The notes under the pieces were generated by a model. The model did no database searches. It worked only from the letters and a program-made list of their open reading frames with translations, and had not been told where the DNA came from. Positions 40,813 through 50,111 of a stretch of 64,000 nucleotides of DNA are shown here, piece after piece. The stretch is from Pseudomonas sp. 7SR1 (GTDB taxonomy: Bacteria; Pseudomonadota; Gammaproteobacteria; Pseudomonadales; Pseudomonadaceae): the NCBI RefSeq assembly GCF_900156465.1, contig NZ_LT707064.1, positions 3,356,001-3,420,000 of the forward strand. The letters run 5' to 3'. A program made the translations under genes and the position numbers. Positions within the stretch are counted from its first letter, which is position 1. Each line of letters starts with the position of its first letter.

Positions 40813-42344
40813 TACGAGTCAGCCTTGACGAAGGCCTTGAACCGTACCAGCTCGGTCAGGCGGTAGCCGCGGTAGCGACCCATGGCCAGCATGAAGCCCA
40901 CCAGGATCAGCAGGATGGCCGGGAAGGTGAACACGAAGTAGACCAGCTCCGGCACGCTCATGATCAGGTGCGCCAGGGACGCGGCGAACAGCGTGCCGAT
41001 GGCCACCTTCATGGCATGGCCGGCGCCGCGCTCTTCCCAGGTGATGGACAGGCGTTCGATGGTCATGGTCAGGATCACCATCGGGAACAACGCCACCGAC
41101 AGGCCGCGCTCCAGGCCCAGCTTATGGCTGAGCAGGCTGATGGCGGCGATCAGCACCACCACGAATGTCAAGACCACCGAGAGTCTTGGCAGCATCTGCA
41201 GCTTGAGGTGCTCCAGGTACGAGCGCAGCGACAGGCCCAGGGTGGTGATCACCGTGAACAGGATGATCCCGAAGCCCAGTTGGGTTTCACGGAAGGCCAG
41301 TGCGATCAGCACCGGGGTGAAGGTGCCGAGGGTCTGCAGGCCGATCAGGTTGCGCAGCACGAGGATCACCAGCACGCCGATCGGGATCATGACCATGATC
41401 ATGAAGGTCTGCTGGGTCTGCAGGGGCAGGCCGTAGAGCGAGTATTCGAGGAAGTTGGCGTCGGTGTTCTCGTCCGTCAGCTTGGCCAGGCGAATGGCGT
41501 TCATTTCGCTGTTGTTCATGCTGAACGTGACGGTGGCTTTCTTGCCGCCATCGACGGTGATCAGGTTTTCATCGCCAGTCCACCACAGCAGGCGGTCGGT
41601 GGGCAGCCCCTGCTCGCCGGTGTCCGGGTTGAAGTACAGCCAGTCGGTGCCGTTGAAACTGCGCAGCCACAGTTCGGGCGTCTGCGGCTGGTCGGCCACC
41701 AGGCGGATGGTGTGGACCTTTTCCACCGGCACATGGGCGATGGACAGCACCAGCTCGACGATCCTTGCCTTGTTGCCCGAGGAGACGTCGCCGGCCAGCA
41801 GCAGCTTGACGTTGTCGTCGTTGAGGTTGTTGACCCGCTTGATGGCTTCGCTGATGAAGGTCTCGACGTCGGCAGAGTGCTGGCGGATCGGCGCGAGCAG
41901 TGCTTCGGCGGCGATCTTCTCCGGGCCTTCGACGGCGATGCTGTCGCGGAAGGTCGGGCCCTTGACCTTGGTTTTCTCGGCGCTGTAGCGCTTGGTCAGC
42001 ACCAGGCGGTAATACAGGGTCTGGTTGCCCTTGGCCCGGCGGGCCGACCAGGTCACCTTGCGGTTACCGTCGATCCGGTTCACCGCCACGCCATAGTTGT
42101 TGGAAATGAAGCTCTCGTTGAGGCTCACATAGTCGCGGCTCAGGGGCGGCACGAACATCTGGACCTTCACCGGATCCTTGGCGTTGGGCACGAACTCGAC
42201 CTTGGCGTCGATGTTCCACAGGTCGTCGGTGGCATCTTCGGTCACCGGGATGCCGAGCACGAAAATCTGATAGGCCGTCACCGACAGGCCCAGCACCACC
42301 AGGATGGCGATCAGCATTTTCAGATGGAGGGTAAGGGAGCGCAT
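40812..42344 (-). CDS. Membrane protein: inactive transglutaminase domain fused to 7 TM helices
   Basis: A 510-residue protein. A signal-anchor helix at about 9-31 (LKMLIAILVVLGLSVTAYQIFVLG) is followed by a large periplasmic region to about residue 335 that contains the transglutaminase-fold domain (its Cys-His-Asp triad cannot be recognised, hence inactive). Seven hydrophobic segments fill residues about 340-500. The family is always encoded with the RimK-like ligase and the retropepsin-like protease. It probably presents or recognises a periplasmic peptide and couples it to the cytoplasmic ligase. Function unproven. Confidence 0.9.
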   Translation of the reverse strand: MRSLTLHLKMLIAILVVLGLSVTAYQIFVLGIPVTEDATDDLWNIDAKVEFVPNAKDPVKVQMFVPPLSRDYVSLNESFISNNYGVAVNRIDGNRKVTWSARRAKGNQTLYYRLVLTKRYSAEKTKVKGPTFRDSIAVEGPEKIAAEALLAPIRQHSADVETFISEAIKRVNNLNDDNVKLLLAGDVSSGNKARIVELVLSIAHVPVEKVHTIRLVADQPQTPELWLRSFNGTDWLYFNPDTGEQGLPTDRLLWWTGDENLITVDGGKKATVTFSMNNSEMNAIRLAKLTDENTDANFLEYSLYGLPLQTQQTFMIMVMIPIGVLVILVLRNLIGLQTLGTFTPVLIALAFRETQLGFGIILFTVITTLGLSLRSYLEHLKLQMLPRLSVVLTFVVVLIAAISLLSHKLGLERGLSVALFPMVILTMTIERLSITWEERGAGHAMKVAIGTLFAASLAHLIMSVPELVYFVFTFPAILLILVGFMLAMGRYRGYRLTELVRFKAFVKADS

Positions 42345-42349
42345 TGGGA

Positions 42350-42886
42350 TTACTCTGCGGTTTGAGCGGCATTGGCGCAGGCGGGTTTGCCGGCAGCGTA
42401 TTTGAGACTGGGGTCGACCAGCGCGTCGAAGCGTTTGAGCGCCTCGGAGCCGATCAGCAACGGGTATTGGAATGCACTGCGGTCGGTCAGGTTCACTTCG
42501 ATGCTGCGCAGGGCCGAGCCCATGCAGATATCCAGTTCGATGACCGGCCGGGCCGTGTATTTCTTGCCTTCCTCCGGGTCGTAGTCACCGGCGCGGCGCT
42601 TGATCTTGCTGACCCGGGCCAGCGGGCGTTCGATAGGGTGCGAATGGGCCGCGTCGATGGCGAGGTAAAAGCGGACCCAGGATTCGCCGTTGCGCTTGAA
42701 GCGCTTGATGTCTCGGGCGCTGAGGGACGCGGTCTTGGCCCCCGTGTCCAGCTTGGCGGCGACTTCCAGGTCGATGCCCTGGAGCGCCGCATATTCGTTC
42801 AGGCCGTACACGGTCTTTTCACCCGCCGCGGCAAAGCCAGGCAGGCAAATGAAACACAGAACAGCGGAGAAGGGCTTGAATGTCAT
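42350..42886 (-). CDS. Exported retropepsin-like (RimB-type) zinc/aspartyl peptidase-fold protein
   Basis: A 178-residue protein with a Sec signal (MTFKPFSAVLCFICLPGFAAAG). The aspartyl-protease-like motif is AKLDTGAKTASL, and IGSEALKRF is the late strand. The family (DUF785/COG4067, often named ATP-dependent zinc protease) includes RimB, which cuts glutamate tails added by RimK. It lies 5 bp before the 7TM gene on the same strand, so it is the first gene of the amidoligase operon. The signal peptide places it in the periplasm. Confidence 0.89.
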   Translation of the reverse strand: MTFKPFSAVLCFICLPGFAAAGEKTVYGLNEYAALQGIDLEVAAKLDTGAKTASLSARDIKRFKRNGESWVRFYLAIDAAHSHPIERPLARVSKIKRRAGDYDPEEGKKYTARPVIELDICMGSALRSIEVNLTDRSAFQYPLLIGSEALKRFDALVDPSLKYAAGKPACANAAQTAE

Positions 42887-43082
42887 AGATCCTGGTGCGC
42901 AGCGGTCCGTTTATCGGTTCAGGCCCTGGCATTACTGCACAAGCTCCCTGGCGGCCTTCTTTAATAAGAAGAGAGTGGCGAATAGCGGCGGCATTCTAGC
43001 ACGGTGGTTTTCTGACGCCACCGCTGGCAGGACGCTACGAGCCCGCCCAGCGGCCGGTTATGGCAAGGCACCTTGTTAGACG

Positions 43083-43094
43083 ATTGTCGACAAT
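43083..43094. promoter_or_regulatory. Operator ATTGTCGACAAT upstream of the prp regulator
   Basis: A perfect 12-bp palindrome 73 bp before the regulator start. It is identical in core to the second site at 43157-43167. Such ATTGTCGACAAT sites fit GntR-family regulators of propionate loci in Pseudomonas. Confidence 0.7.
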
Positions 43095-43156
43095 ATATAT
43101 ATTTTCTTTGACCTTTATCCTGCTCTTGGCTATTTTTCGGCGTATTGATTTTCAAG

Positions 43157-43167
43157 GTGTCGACAAT
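43157..43167. promoter_or_regulatory. Second GTGTCGACAAT operator overlapping the regulator's ribosome site
   Basis: Core TGTCGACA plus AAT (43157-43167) lies directly before ATG 43168 and overlaps the AAGG ribosome site, so occupancy could block both transcription and translation start. Confidence 0.62.
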
Positions 43168-43881
43168 ATGCTCGATCAGCTCGAAACCCCGGTCGTCGCC
43201 CAGGACGACTCGGAAACCCTTTCCGAGAACGTCTTCCGGCGCATCCAGGCGGCCATCGTCAAAGGTGAGATCGCCCCCGGCAGCAAGATCTCCGAGCCCG
43301 AGCTGGCCCGCACGTACGGCATCAGCCGCGGTCCCTTGCGCGAAGCGATCCATCGCCTGGAAGGCCAGCGCCTGCTGGTGCGTGTGCCTCACGTCGGTGC
43401 CCGAGTGGTGTCCTTGAACCATGCCGAACTGCTGGAGCTCTACGAAATACGAGAGTCCCTGGAGGGCATGGCCTGCCGCCTGGCGGCCGAACGCATGACC
43501 CTGGAAGAGATCGACGAATTGCGCCGCGTACTGGAAACCCATGAGCGCGACGCGGCGTTCCAGGCCGGTGTCGGCTACTACCAGCAGGAAGGGGATTTCG
43601 ATTTCCACTACCGGATCATCCAGGGCAGCGGCAACCGCACCCTCACGCAGATGCTCTGCGGCGAGCTGTACCAGTTGGTGCGCATGTACCGCATCCAGTT
43701 TTCCACCACCCCCAATCGTCCGCGCCAGGCCTTTGCCGAGCACCACCGGATACTCGATGCCATCGCCGACCGTGACGGCGAGCTGGCTGAATTATTGATG
43801 CGACGGCACATCGGCGCATCCAAACGCAACATCGCGCGTCATTACCAGGACAGCGCCGCCACTGAACGAGGTGAGTCATGA
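43168..43881 (+). CDS. prpR: GntR-family regulator of the propionate (2-methylcitrate) locus
   Basis: A 237-residue protein of the FadR/FCD subgroup. wHTH at about residues 15-80 ([46 protein letters not shown]). The C-terminal FCD domain includes [11 protein letters not shown] and [26 protein letters not shown], the metal/ligand His positions. ATG 43168 was preferred: a longer frame from 43060 has no ribosome site and adds 36 residues. It overlaps prpB by 4 bp. Two palindromic operators precede it, so it is likely autoregulated, with 2-methylcitrate as the usual effector in related systems. Confidence 0.9.
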   Translation: MLDQLETPVVAQDDSETLSENVFRRIQAAIVKGEIAPGSKISEPELARTYGISRGPLREAIHRLEGQRLLVRVPHVGARVVSLNHAELLELYEIRESLEGMACRLAAERMTLEEIDELRRVLETHERDAAFQAGVGYYQQEGDFDFHYRIIQGSGNRTLTQMLCGELYQLVRMYRIQFSTTPNRPRQAFAEHHRILDAIADRDGELAELLMRRHIGASKRNIARHYQDSAATERGES

Positions 43882-44768
43882 GTTCCAGCAAGAGCACGCC
43901 AGGCCAGCGTTTTCGCGAGGCGGTCGCCACCGAGCACCCGCTGCAAGTGGTGGGTACCATCAACGCCAACCATGCGCTGCTGGCCAAACGCGCCGGTTTC
44001 AAGGCCATCTACCTGTCCGGTGGCGGCGTGGCCGCAGGTTCCCTCGGCGTGCCGGACCTGGGCATCACCGGCCTGGATGACGTGCTGACCGATGTGCGTC
44101 GGATCACCGATGTCTGCGACCTGCCGCTGCTGGTGGATGTGGACACCGGTTTTGGTTCCTCGGCGTTCAACGTGGCCCGTACCGTCAAGTCGATGATCAA
44201 GTTCGGCGCGGCGGCGATCCACATCGAAGACCAGGTGGGAGCCAAGCGCTGCGGCCATCGTCCGAACAAGGAGATCGTCTCGCAGCAGGAAATGGTCGAC
44301 CGCATCAAGGCCGCGGTGGATGCCCGCACCGACGACAGTTTCGTGATCATGGCCCGCACCGACGCCCTTGCGGTGGAAGGGCTGGAGTCGGCCCTCGATC
44401 GAGCTGCCGCCTGCATCGAGGCCGGGGCCGACATGGTCTTTCCCGAAGCCATCACCGAACTTGAAATGTACAAGCTGTTCGCCAGCCGCGTGAAAGCGCC
44501 GATCCTGGCGAACATCACCGAATTCGGCGCGACACCGCTGTACACCACCGAGCAACTGAAGGCGGCCGACGTCTCCCTGGTGCTGTACCCGCTGTCGGCC
44601 TTCCGGGCCATGAACAAGGCGGCCGAGAACGTCTACACCGCGATTCGCCGAGACGGCACGCAGCAGAACGTCATCGATACCATGCAGACACGCATGGAGC
44701 TTTACGATCGCATCGACTACCACACCTTCGAGCAGAAGCTCGATGCGTTGTTCGCTGCGAAGAAGTAA
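43878..44768 (+). CDS. prpB: Methylisocitrate lyase
   Basis: A 296-residue ICL-superfamily enzyme. Active-site motif AKRCGHRPN with C125, and Mg-binding DVDTGFGSS. It splits 2-methylisocitrate into pyruvate and succinate, the last step of the methylcitrate cycle. Start overlaps prpR (ATGA). The next gene, prpC, begins 58 bp after the stop. The length and KRCGH motif place it in PrpB rather than isocitrate lyase. Confidence 0.95.
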   Translation: MSSSKSTPGQRFREAVATEHPLQVVGTINANHALLAKRAGFKAIYLSGGGVAAGSLGVPDLGITGLDDVLTDVRRITDVCDLPLLVDVDTGFGSSAFNVARTVKSMIKFGAAAIHIEDQVGAKRCGHRPNKEIVSQQEMVDRIKAAVDARTDDSFVIMARTDALAVEGLESALDRAAACIEAGADMVFPEAITELEMYKLFASRVKAPILANITEFGATPLYTTEQLKAADVSLVLYPLSAFRAMNKAAENVYTAIRRDGTQQNVIDTMQTRMELYDRIDYHTFEQKLDALFAAKK

Positions 44769-44826
44769 GGCGCCCATTCCCTGCAACTTGCCGATTCCCT
44801 ACAAATTCAAAAATTGGAGAAAGCAA

Positions 44827-45954
44827 ATGGCCGAAGCAAAAGTACTCAGTGGCGCCGGGCTCCGTGGCCAGGTGGCCGGGCAAACCGCATTGTCCACCGT
44901 GGGCCAGTCGGGCGCCGGCCTGACCTATCGTGGCTATGACGTGCGCGACCTGGCGGCCGATGCGCAATTCGAAGAGGTGGCCTACCTGCTGCTTTATGGC
45001 GAACTGCCGACCCAGGCCCAGCTGGATGCCTATATCAGCAAGCTGCGCCAGTTGCGGGACTTGCCCCAGGCCTTGAAGGAAGTGCTGGAGCGTATTCCCG
45101 CCGACACTCATCCGATGGATGTGATGCGCACTGGCTGTTCGTTCCTGGGCAACCTGGAGCCGGAGAAGGATTTCTCCGAGCAGCATGACAAGACTGACCG
45201 CCTGCTGGCCGCGTTCCCGGCGATCATGTGCTACTGGTATCGCTTCAGCCATGAAGGCCAGCGCATCGAATGCGTGACCGACGAAACCTCCATCGGTGGC
45301 CATTTCCTGCACCTGCTGCATGGTCGCAAGCCCAGCGAGTTGCACGTCAAGGTGATGAACGTGTCGCTGATCCTGTACGCCGAGCATGAGTTCAACGCCT
45401 CGACCTTCACCGCCCGGGTGTGCGCCTCCACGCTCTCGGACCTGTTTTCCTGCATCACGGCAGCCATCGGCTCGCTGCGCGGCCCGCTGCATGGCGGCGC
45501 GAATGAAGCGGCGATGGAAATGATCGAGCGCTTCCAGTCGCCGGAGGAAGCGATCAAGGGCACCCTGGCGATGCTCGAGCGCAAGGACAAGATCATGGGC
45601 TTTGGCCACGCCATCTATAAGGACAACGACCCGCGCAACGAGGTCATCAAGGGCTGGTCCAGAAAACTTGCCGATGAGGTGGGCGACACGGTGCTGTTCC
45701 CGGTTTCCGAAGCCATCGACAAGACCATGTGGGAACAGAAGAAGCTGTTTCCCAACGCCGATTTCTACCACGCTTCGGCTTATCACTTCATGGGCATCCC
45801 CACCAAGCTGTTCACGCCGATCTTCGTCTGCTCGCGCCTGACCGGCTGGGCCGCCCACGTATTCGAACAACGCGCCAACAACCGCATCATCCGCCCGAGC
45901 GCCGAATACACCGGCGTCGAACAGCGCAAGTTCGTGCCAATCGAACAACGCTGA
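44827..45954 (+). CDS. prpC: 2-methylcitrate synthase
   Basis: A 375-residue citrate-synthase-family enzyme. ATG 44827 follows a GGAGA site. Catalytic residues: H222 in LHGGANEAAM, GFGHAIYKDNDPRN and the Asp region EQRKFVPIEQR near the end. It condenses propionyl-CoA with oxaloacetate. The short length and location between prpB and acnD fit PrpC rather than the housekeeping GltA. Confidence 0.95.
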   Translation: MAEAKVLSGAGLRGQVAGQTALSTVGQSGAGLTYRGYDVRDLAADAQFEEVAYLLLYGELPTQAQLDAYISKLRQLRDLPQALKEVLERIPADTHPMDVMRTGCSFLGNLEPEKDFSEQHDKTDRLLAAFPAIMCYWYRFSHEGQRIECVTDETSIGGHFLHLLHGRKPSELHVKVMNVSLILYAEHEFNASTFTARVCASTLSDLFSCITAAIGSLRGPLHGGANEAAMEMIERFQSPEEAIKGTLAMLERKDKIMGFGHAIYKDNDPRNEVIKGWSRKLADEVGDTVLFPVSEAIDKTMWEQKKLFPNADFYHASAYHFMGIPTKLFTPIFVCSRLTGWAAHVFEQRANNRIIRPSAEYTGVEQRKFVPIEQR

Positions 45955-45997
45955 GCTGGAGGGTTTTAGCCACCGGAACTGAATGACCCCGAAACCC

Positions 45998-46078
45998 TGT
46001 GGAAGCGAGCTTGTTCGCGATTGCGCACTGACATTCAACGTCGATATGCACCGCTATCGCAAGCAAGCTCGCTCCCAG
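45998..46078. repeat. REPIN copy B
   Basis: CTGTGGAAGCGAGCTTGTTC at 45998 and its inverted partner ...AAGCAAGCTCGCTCCCAG ending at 46078. The left arm has G-to-A and C-to-T changes relative to copies A and C. It lies between prpC and acnD. Confidence 0.82.
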
Positions 46079-46144
46079 TGGCCGGAGGGTGACTTCAAAT
46101 CCTTCGCCAACCCCTTCTGAAACCACCGTGACCGAGTCCTGACG

Positions 46145-48736
46145 ATGAACACAGAATTTCGTAAACCGCTGCCCGGCACCGCCCTGGATTATTTCGACGT
46201 TCGCGCCGCGGTGGATGCCATCTGCCCTGGCGCCTACGATGGGCTGCCGTACACCGCCCGCGTGCTGGCGGAAAACCTGGTGCGTCGCTGCGAGCCGGCC
46301 ACGCTGCGTGAATCGCTGCTGCAATTGATCGAGCGCAAGCGCGACCTGGACTTCCCGTGGTTTCCGGCCCGGGTGGTGTGCCATGACATCCTTGGCCAGA
46401 CGGCCCTGGTGGACCTGGCCGGCCTGCGCGACGCCATCGCCCAGCAAGGCGGCGATCCGGCGCAGGTCAACCCGGTGGTGCCGACCCAACTGATCGTCGA
46501 CCACTCCCTGGCGGTGGAAAGCGGCGGTGCCGATCCCCAGGCATTCGCCAAGAACCGCGCCATCGAAGACCGGCGCAACGAAGACCGTTTCCACTTTATC
46601 AACTGGACCAAGAAGGCCTTCAAGAACGTCGATGTGATTCCGCCCGGCAACGGGATCATGCACCAGATCAACCTGGAGAAAATGTCGCCGGTGATCCAGC
46701 AGCGTGACGGCGTCGCGTTCCCCGATACCTGCGTGGGCACCGACAGCCACACTCCCCATGTCGATGCGCTGGGCGTGATCGCCATCGGAGTCGGTGGGCT
46801 GGAAGCCGAAAGCGTCATGCTCGGTCGCGCCTCGTGGATGCGCCTGCCGGAAATCGTCGGCGTCGAGCTGACCGGCAAGCTGCAACCGGGCATCACCGCC
46901 ACCGACATGGTGCTGGCGCTGACCGAATTCCTGCGCAAGCAGAAAGTCGTTGGTGCCTGGCTGGAGTTTTTCGGTGAAGGCGCCAGCGCCTTGACCCTGG
47001 GCGACCGTGCGACCATTTCCAACATGGCGCCGGAATATGGCGCCACGGCGGCCATGTTCTATATCGACCAGCAGACCATCGATTACCTGAAGCTCACCGG
47101 ACGCGAAGACACGCAGGTGCAGTTGGTGGAAACCTATGCCAGGCACGTGGGGCTATGGGCCGATAGCCTCAAGGGCGCGCAATACGAGCGTCGCCTGACC
47201 TTCGACCTGTCCTCGGTGGTGCGCAACATGGCCGGTCCGAGCAATCCGCACGCCCGCGTCGCGGTGTCGGACCTGGCCGCCAAAGGCATCGCCGGGCAAT
47301 GGACCGAAGTGCCGGGGCAGATGCCCGACGGTGCTGTGATCATCGCCGCCATCACCAGTTGCACCAATACCAGCAACCCACGCAACGTCATCGCAGCCGG
47401 TCTGCTGGCGCGCAATGCCAATCGCCTGGGCCTGACCCGCAAGCCATGGGTCAAGTCGTCCCTGGCGCCCGGCTCGAAGACCGTGGCGCTGTACCTGGAC
47501 GAAGCCGGCCTCACCCCTGAACTCGAAAAGCTGGGCTTTGGCGTGGTGGCGTTCGCCTGCACCACCTGCAACGGTATGTCCGGCGCGCTGGATCCGGCGA
47601 TCCAGCAGGAAATCATCGACCGCGACCTGTATGCCACCGCAGTCCTGTCGGGTAACCGCAACTTCGATGGGCGAATCCATCCGTATGCCAAGCAGGCTTT
47701 TCTCGCCTCGCCGCCGCTGGTGGTGGCCTACGCCATCGCCGGGACCATCCGCTTCGACATCGAGAAGGATGTGCTGGGTGTGGTGGAGGGTCGGGAAATC
47801 CGTCTCAAGGACATCTGGCCGAGCGACGAGGAAGTCGATGCCGTGGTCAAGGCCTCGGTGAAACCGGAGCAGTTCCGCCAGGTGTACATCCCGATGTTTG
47901 CCATCCAGGAAGACACCGGGCCGAAAGTGACGCCGCTGTACGACTGGCGTCCACAAAGCACCTACATCCGCCGTCCGCCCTACTGGGAAGGGGCACTGGC
48001 CGGCGCGCGGCCGCTCAAGGGCATGCGCCCTTTGGCGGTGCTGCCGGACAACATCACCACCGATCACCTGTCGCCGTCCAACGCCATCATGGCGGACAGT
48101 GCGGCCGGGGAATACCTGGCCAAGATGGGCCTGCCCGAAGAGGACTTCAACTCCTACGCAACCCACAGGGGCGACCACCTGACCGCGCAACGCGCCACCT
48201 TCGCCAACCCGAAACTGTTCAACGAAATGGTCCAGGAAAATGGCAAGGTCAAGCAGGGCTCCCTGGCCCGGGTGGAGCCGGAAGGCAAGGTCATGCGCAT
48301 GTGGGAAGCCATCGAGACCTACATGGGGCGCAAGCAGTCGTTGATCATCATCGCCGGTGCCGACTACGGCCAGGGTTCGTCCCGGGACTGGGCGGCCAAG
48401 GGGGTGCGCCTGGCCGGTGTCGAAGCGATCGTCGCCGAAGGGTTCGAGCGCATTCACCGCACCAACCTGGTGGGCATGGGCGTATTGCCGCTGGAGTTCA
48501 AGCCGGGCACCAACCGCAAGACCCTGGGCATCGATGGCAGTGAAATCTATGACGTGATCGGCGAGCGCACACCTCGGGCGACCTTGACCCTGGTGATCAC
48601 CCGCAAGAACGGTGAGCGCCTCGAAGTGCCGGTGACCTGCCGCCTCGATACCGCCGAAGAGGTGTCGATCTACGAAGCCGGTGGCGTGCTGCAGCGTTTC
48701 GCCCAGGACTTCCTCGAGTCGGCGGTTGCCGTTTGA
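46145..48736 (+). CDS. acnD: Fe/S-dependent 2-methylcitrate dehydratase (aconitase-type)
   Basis: An 863-residue aconitase-superfamily enzyme. Cluster Cys ligands: AITSCTNTSNP and FACTTCNGMSG (two Cys of the three). GTDSHTPHVDALG is the aconitase signature, and the C-terminal swivel domain has GADYGQGSSRDWA. AcnD dehydrates 2-methylcitrate to 2-methylaconitate in place of the cofactor-free PrpD. It always pairs with prpF, the next gene. Confidence 0.95.
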   Translation: MNTEFRKPLPGTALDYFDVRAAVDAICPGAYDGLPYTARVLAENLVRRCEPATLRESLLQLIERKRDLDFPWFPARVVCHDILGQTALVDLAGLRDAIAQQGGDPAQVNPVVPTQLIVDHSLAVESGGADPQAFAKNRAIEDRRNEDRFHFINWTKKAFKNVDVIPPGNGIMHQINLEKMSPVIQQRDGVAFPDTCVGTDSHTPHVDALGVIAIGVGGLEAESVMLGRASWMRLPEIVGVELTGKLQPGITATDMVLALTEFLRKQKVVGAWLEFFGEGASALTLGDRATISNMAPEYGATAAMFYIDQQTIDYLKLTGREDTQVQLVETYARHVGLWADSLKGAQYERRLTFDLSSVVRNMAGPSNPHARVAVSDLAAKGIAGQWTEVPGQMPDGAVIIAAITSCTNTSNPRNVIAAGLLARNANRLGLTRKPWVKSSLAPGSKTVALYLDEAGLTPELEKLGFGVVAFACTTCNGMSGALDPAIQQEIIDRDLYATAVLSGNRNFDGRIHPYAKQAFLASPPLVVAYAIAGTIRFDIEKDVLGVVEGREIRLKDIWPSDEEVDAVVKASVKPEQFRQVYIPMFAIQEDTGPKVTPLYDWRPQSTYIRRPPYWEGALAGARPLKGMRPLAVLPDNITTDHLSPSNAIMADSAAGEYLAKMGLPEEDFNSYATHRGDHLTAQRATFANPKLFNEMVQENGKVKQGSLARVEPEGKVMRMWEAIETYMGRKQSLIIIAGADYGQGSSRDWAAKGVRLAGVEAIVAEGFERIHRTNLVGMGVLPLEFKPGTNRKTLGIDGSEIYDVIGERTPRATLTLVITRKNGERLEVPVTCRLDTAEEVSIYEAGGVLQRFAQDFLESAVAV

Positions 48737-48805
48737 GTCTGCTGCGCGGGTGTGGGATTCGAGACCCCTTGCCCGCGGGCTTCAACATTCAGGAGTAGGC
48801 GCATC

Positions 48806-49999
48806 ATGGCTCACGCCCCCCAAATCAGAATTCCCGCTACCTATATGCGTGGCGGCACCAGCAAAGGCGTGTTCTTCAGCCTGCAGGACCTGCCCGAAGC
48901 CGCCCGTGTCCCGGGTGCCGTCCGGGACGCCTTGCTGCTGCGGGTGATCGGCAGTCCCGATCCGTACGAAAAGCAGATTGATGGCATGGGCGGTGCGACG
49001 TCCAGCACCAGCAAGACCGTGATCCTGTCCAAGAGCACCCGGGCCGACCATGACGTCGATTACCTGTTCGGCCAGGTGTCCATTGACAAGCCGTTCGTGG
49101 ACTGGAGCGGCAACTGCGGCAACCTGTCGGCGGCGGTGGGGTCATTCGCCATCGGCAGCGGCCTGGTGGATGCCGCTCGCCTGCCGGAGAACGGCGTGGC
49201 GGTGGTGCGGATCTGGCAGGCCAATATCGGCAAGACCATCATTGCCCATGTGCCGATCACCGATGGCGCGGTGCAGGAAACCGGCGATTTCGAACTCGAC
49301 GGCGTGACCTTTCCGGCAGCCGAGGTGCAATTGGAATTCATGGAGCCGGCGGCCGAGGAAGAGGGGGGAGGAGGATCGATGTTTCCCACCGGCAACCTGG
49401 TGGACGACCTGCAAGTGCCTGGTGTCGGTACGCTCAAGGCAACTCTGATCAACGCCGGCATCCCGACGATCTTCATCAACGCCCGAGACGTCGGGTACAC
49501 CGGTACCGAACTGCAAGGCGCCATCAATGGCGATCCCAAGGCCCTGGCCATGTTCGAAACCATTCGTGCCCACGGTGCCTTGCGCATGGGCCTGATCAAG
49601 CACCTGGACGAAGCCGCCCAGCGTCAGCACACGCCGAAAGTAGCGTTTGTCGCGCCGCCAGCGGATTACCTGTCCTCCAGCGGAAAAGCCGTGGCGGCAG
49701 GGGATATCGACTTGCTGGTGCGGGCGTTGTCCATGGGCAAGTTGCATCACGCCATGATGGGCACTGCCGCCGTGGCCATCGGCACTGCGGCGGCTATTTC
49801 CGGCACCCTGGTGAACCTGGCCGCCGGCGGCATCGAACGCAACGCCGTGCGCTTCGGCCATCCCTCCGGCACTTTGCGCGTTGGCGCCGAGGCCAGCTTG
49901 GTGAACGGCGAATGGACCGTAAAAAAAGCCATCATGAGCCGCAGCGCGCGGGTGTTGATGGAAGGGTTCGTGCGGGTGCCGGGGGATGTTCTGAACTGA
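48806..49999 (+). CDS. prpF: 2-methylaconitate cis-trans isomerase
   Basis: A 397-residue DapF-fold enzyme. ATG 48806 follows AGGAG. Start ATYMRGGTSKGVFF is the PrpF signature, with GNCGNLSAAVG and GYTGTELQGAIN further in. It isomerises the AcnD product so that an aconitase (AcnB-type) can hydrate it to 2-methylisocitrate. It ends the prp operon here: the next + gene is absent, and a REPIN and minus-strand metal genes follow, so no prpD is seen. Confidence 0.94.
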   Translation: MAHAPQIRIPATYMRGGTSKGVFFSLQDLPEAARVPGAVRDALLLRVIGSPDPYEKQIDGMGGATSSTSKTVILSKSTRADHDVDYLFGQVSIDKPFVDWSGNCGNLSAAVGSFAIGSGLVDAARLPENGVAVVRIWQANIGKTIIAHVPITDGAVQETGDFELDGVTFPAAEVQLEFMEPAAEEEGGGGSMFPTGNLVDDLQVPGVGTLKATLINAGIPTIFINARDVGYTGTELQGAINGDPKALAMFETIRAHGALRMGLIKHLDEAAQRQHTPKVAFVAPPADYLSSSGKAVAAGDIDLLVRALSMGKLHHAMMGTAAVAIGTAAAISGTLVNLAAGGIERNAVRFGHPSGTLRVGAEASLVNGEWTVKKAIMSRSARVLMEGFVRVPGDVLN

Positions 50000-50010
50000 G
50001 TCGAAAAAGC

Positions 50011-50100
50011 TGTGGGAGCGAGCTTGCTCACGATGGCGGTGTGTCAGCCGACACCAATCTTGAATGTGCCGGCCTCTTCGCGAGCAAGCTCGCTCCCACA
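50011..50100. repeat. REPIN copy C
   Basis: TGTGGGAGCGAGCTTGCTCA at 50011 and its inverted partner CGAGCAAGCTCGCTCCCACA ending at 50100, the closest of the three to the common P. fluorescens REP consensus. It lies between convergent prpF and the metal-binding-protein gene and could terminate either. Confidence 0.85.
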
Positions 50101-50111
50101 AGGGATGGCCG

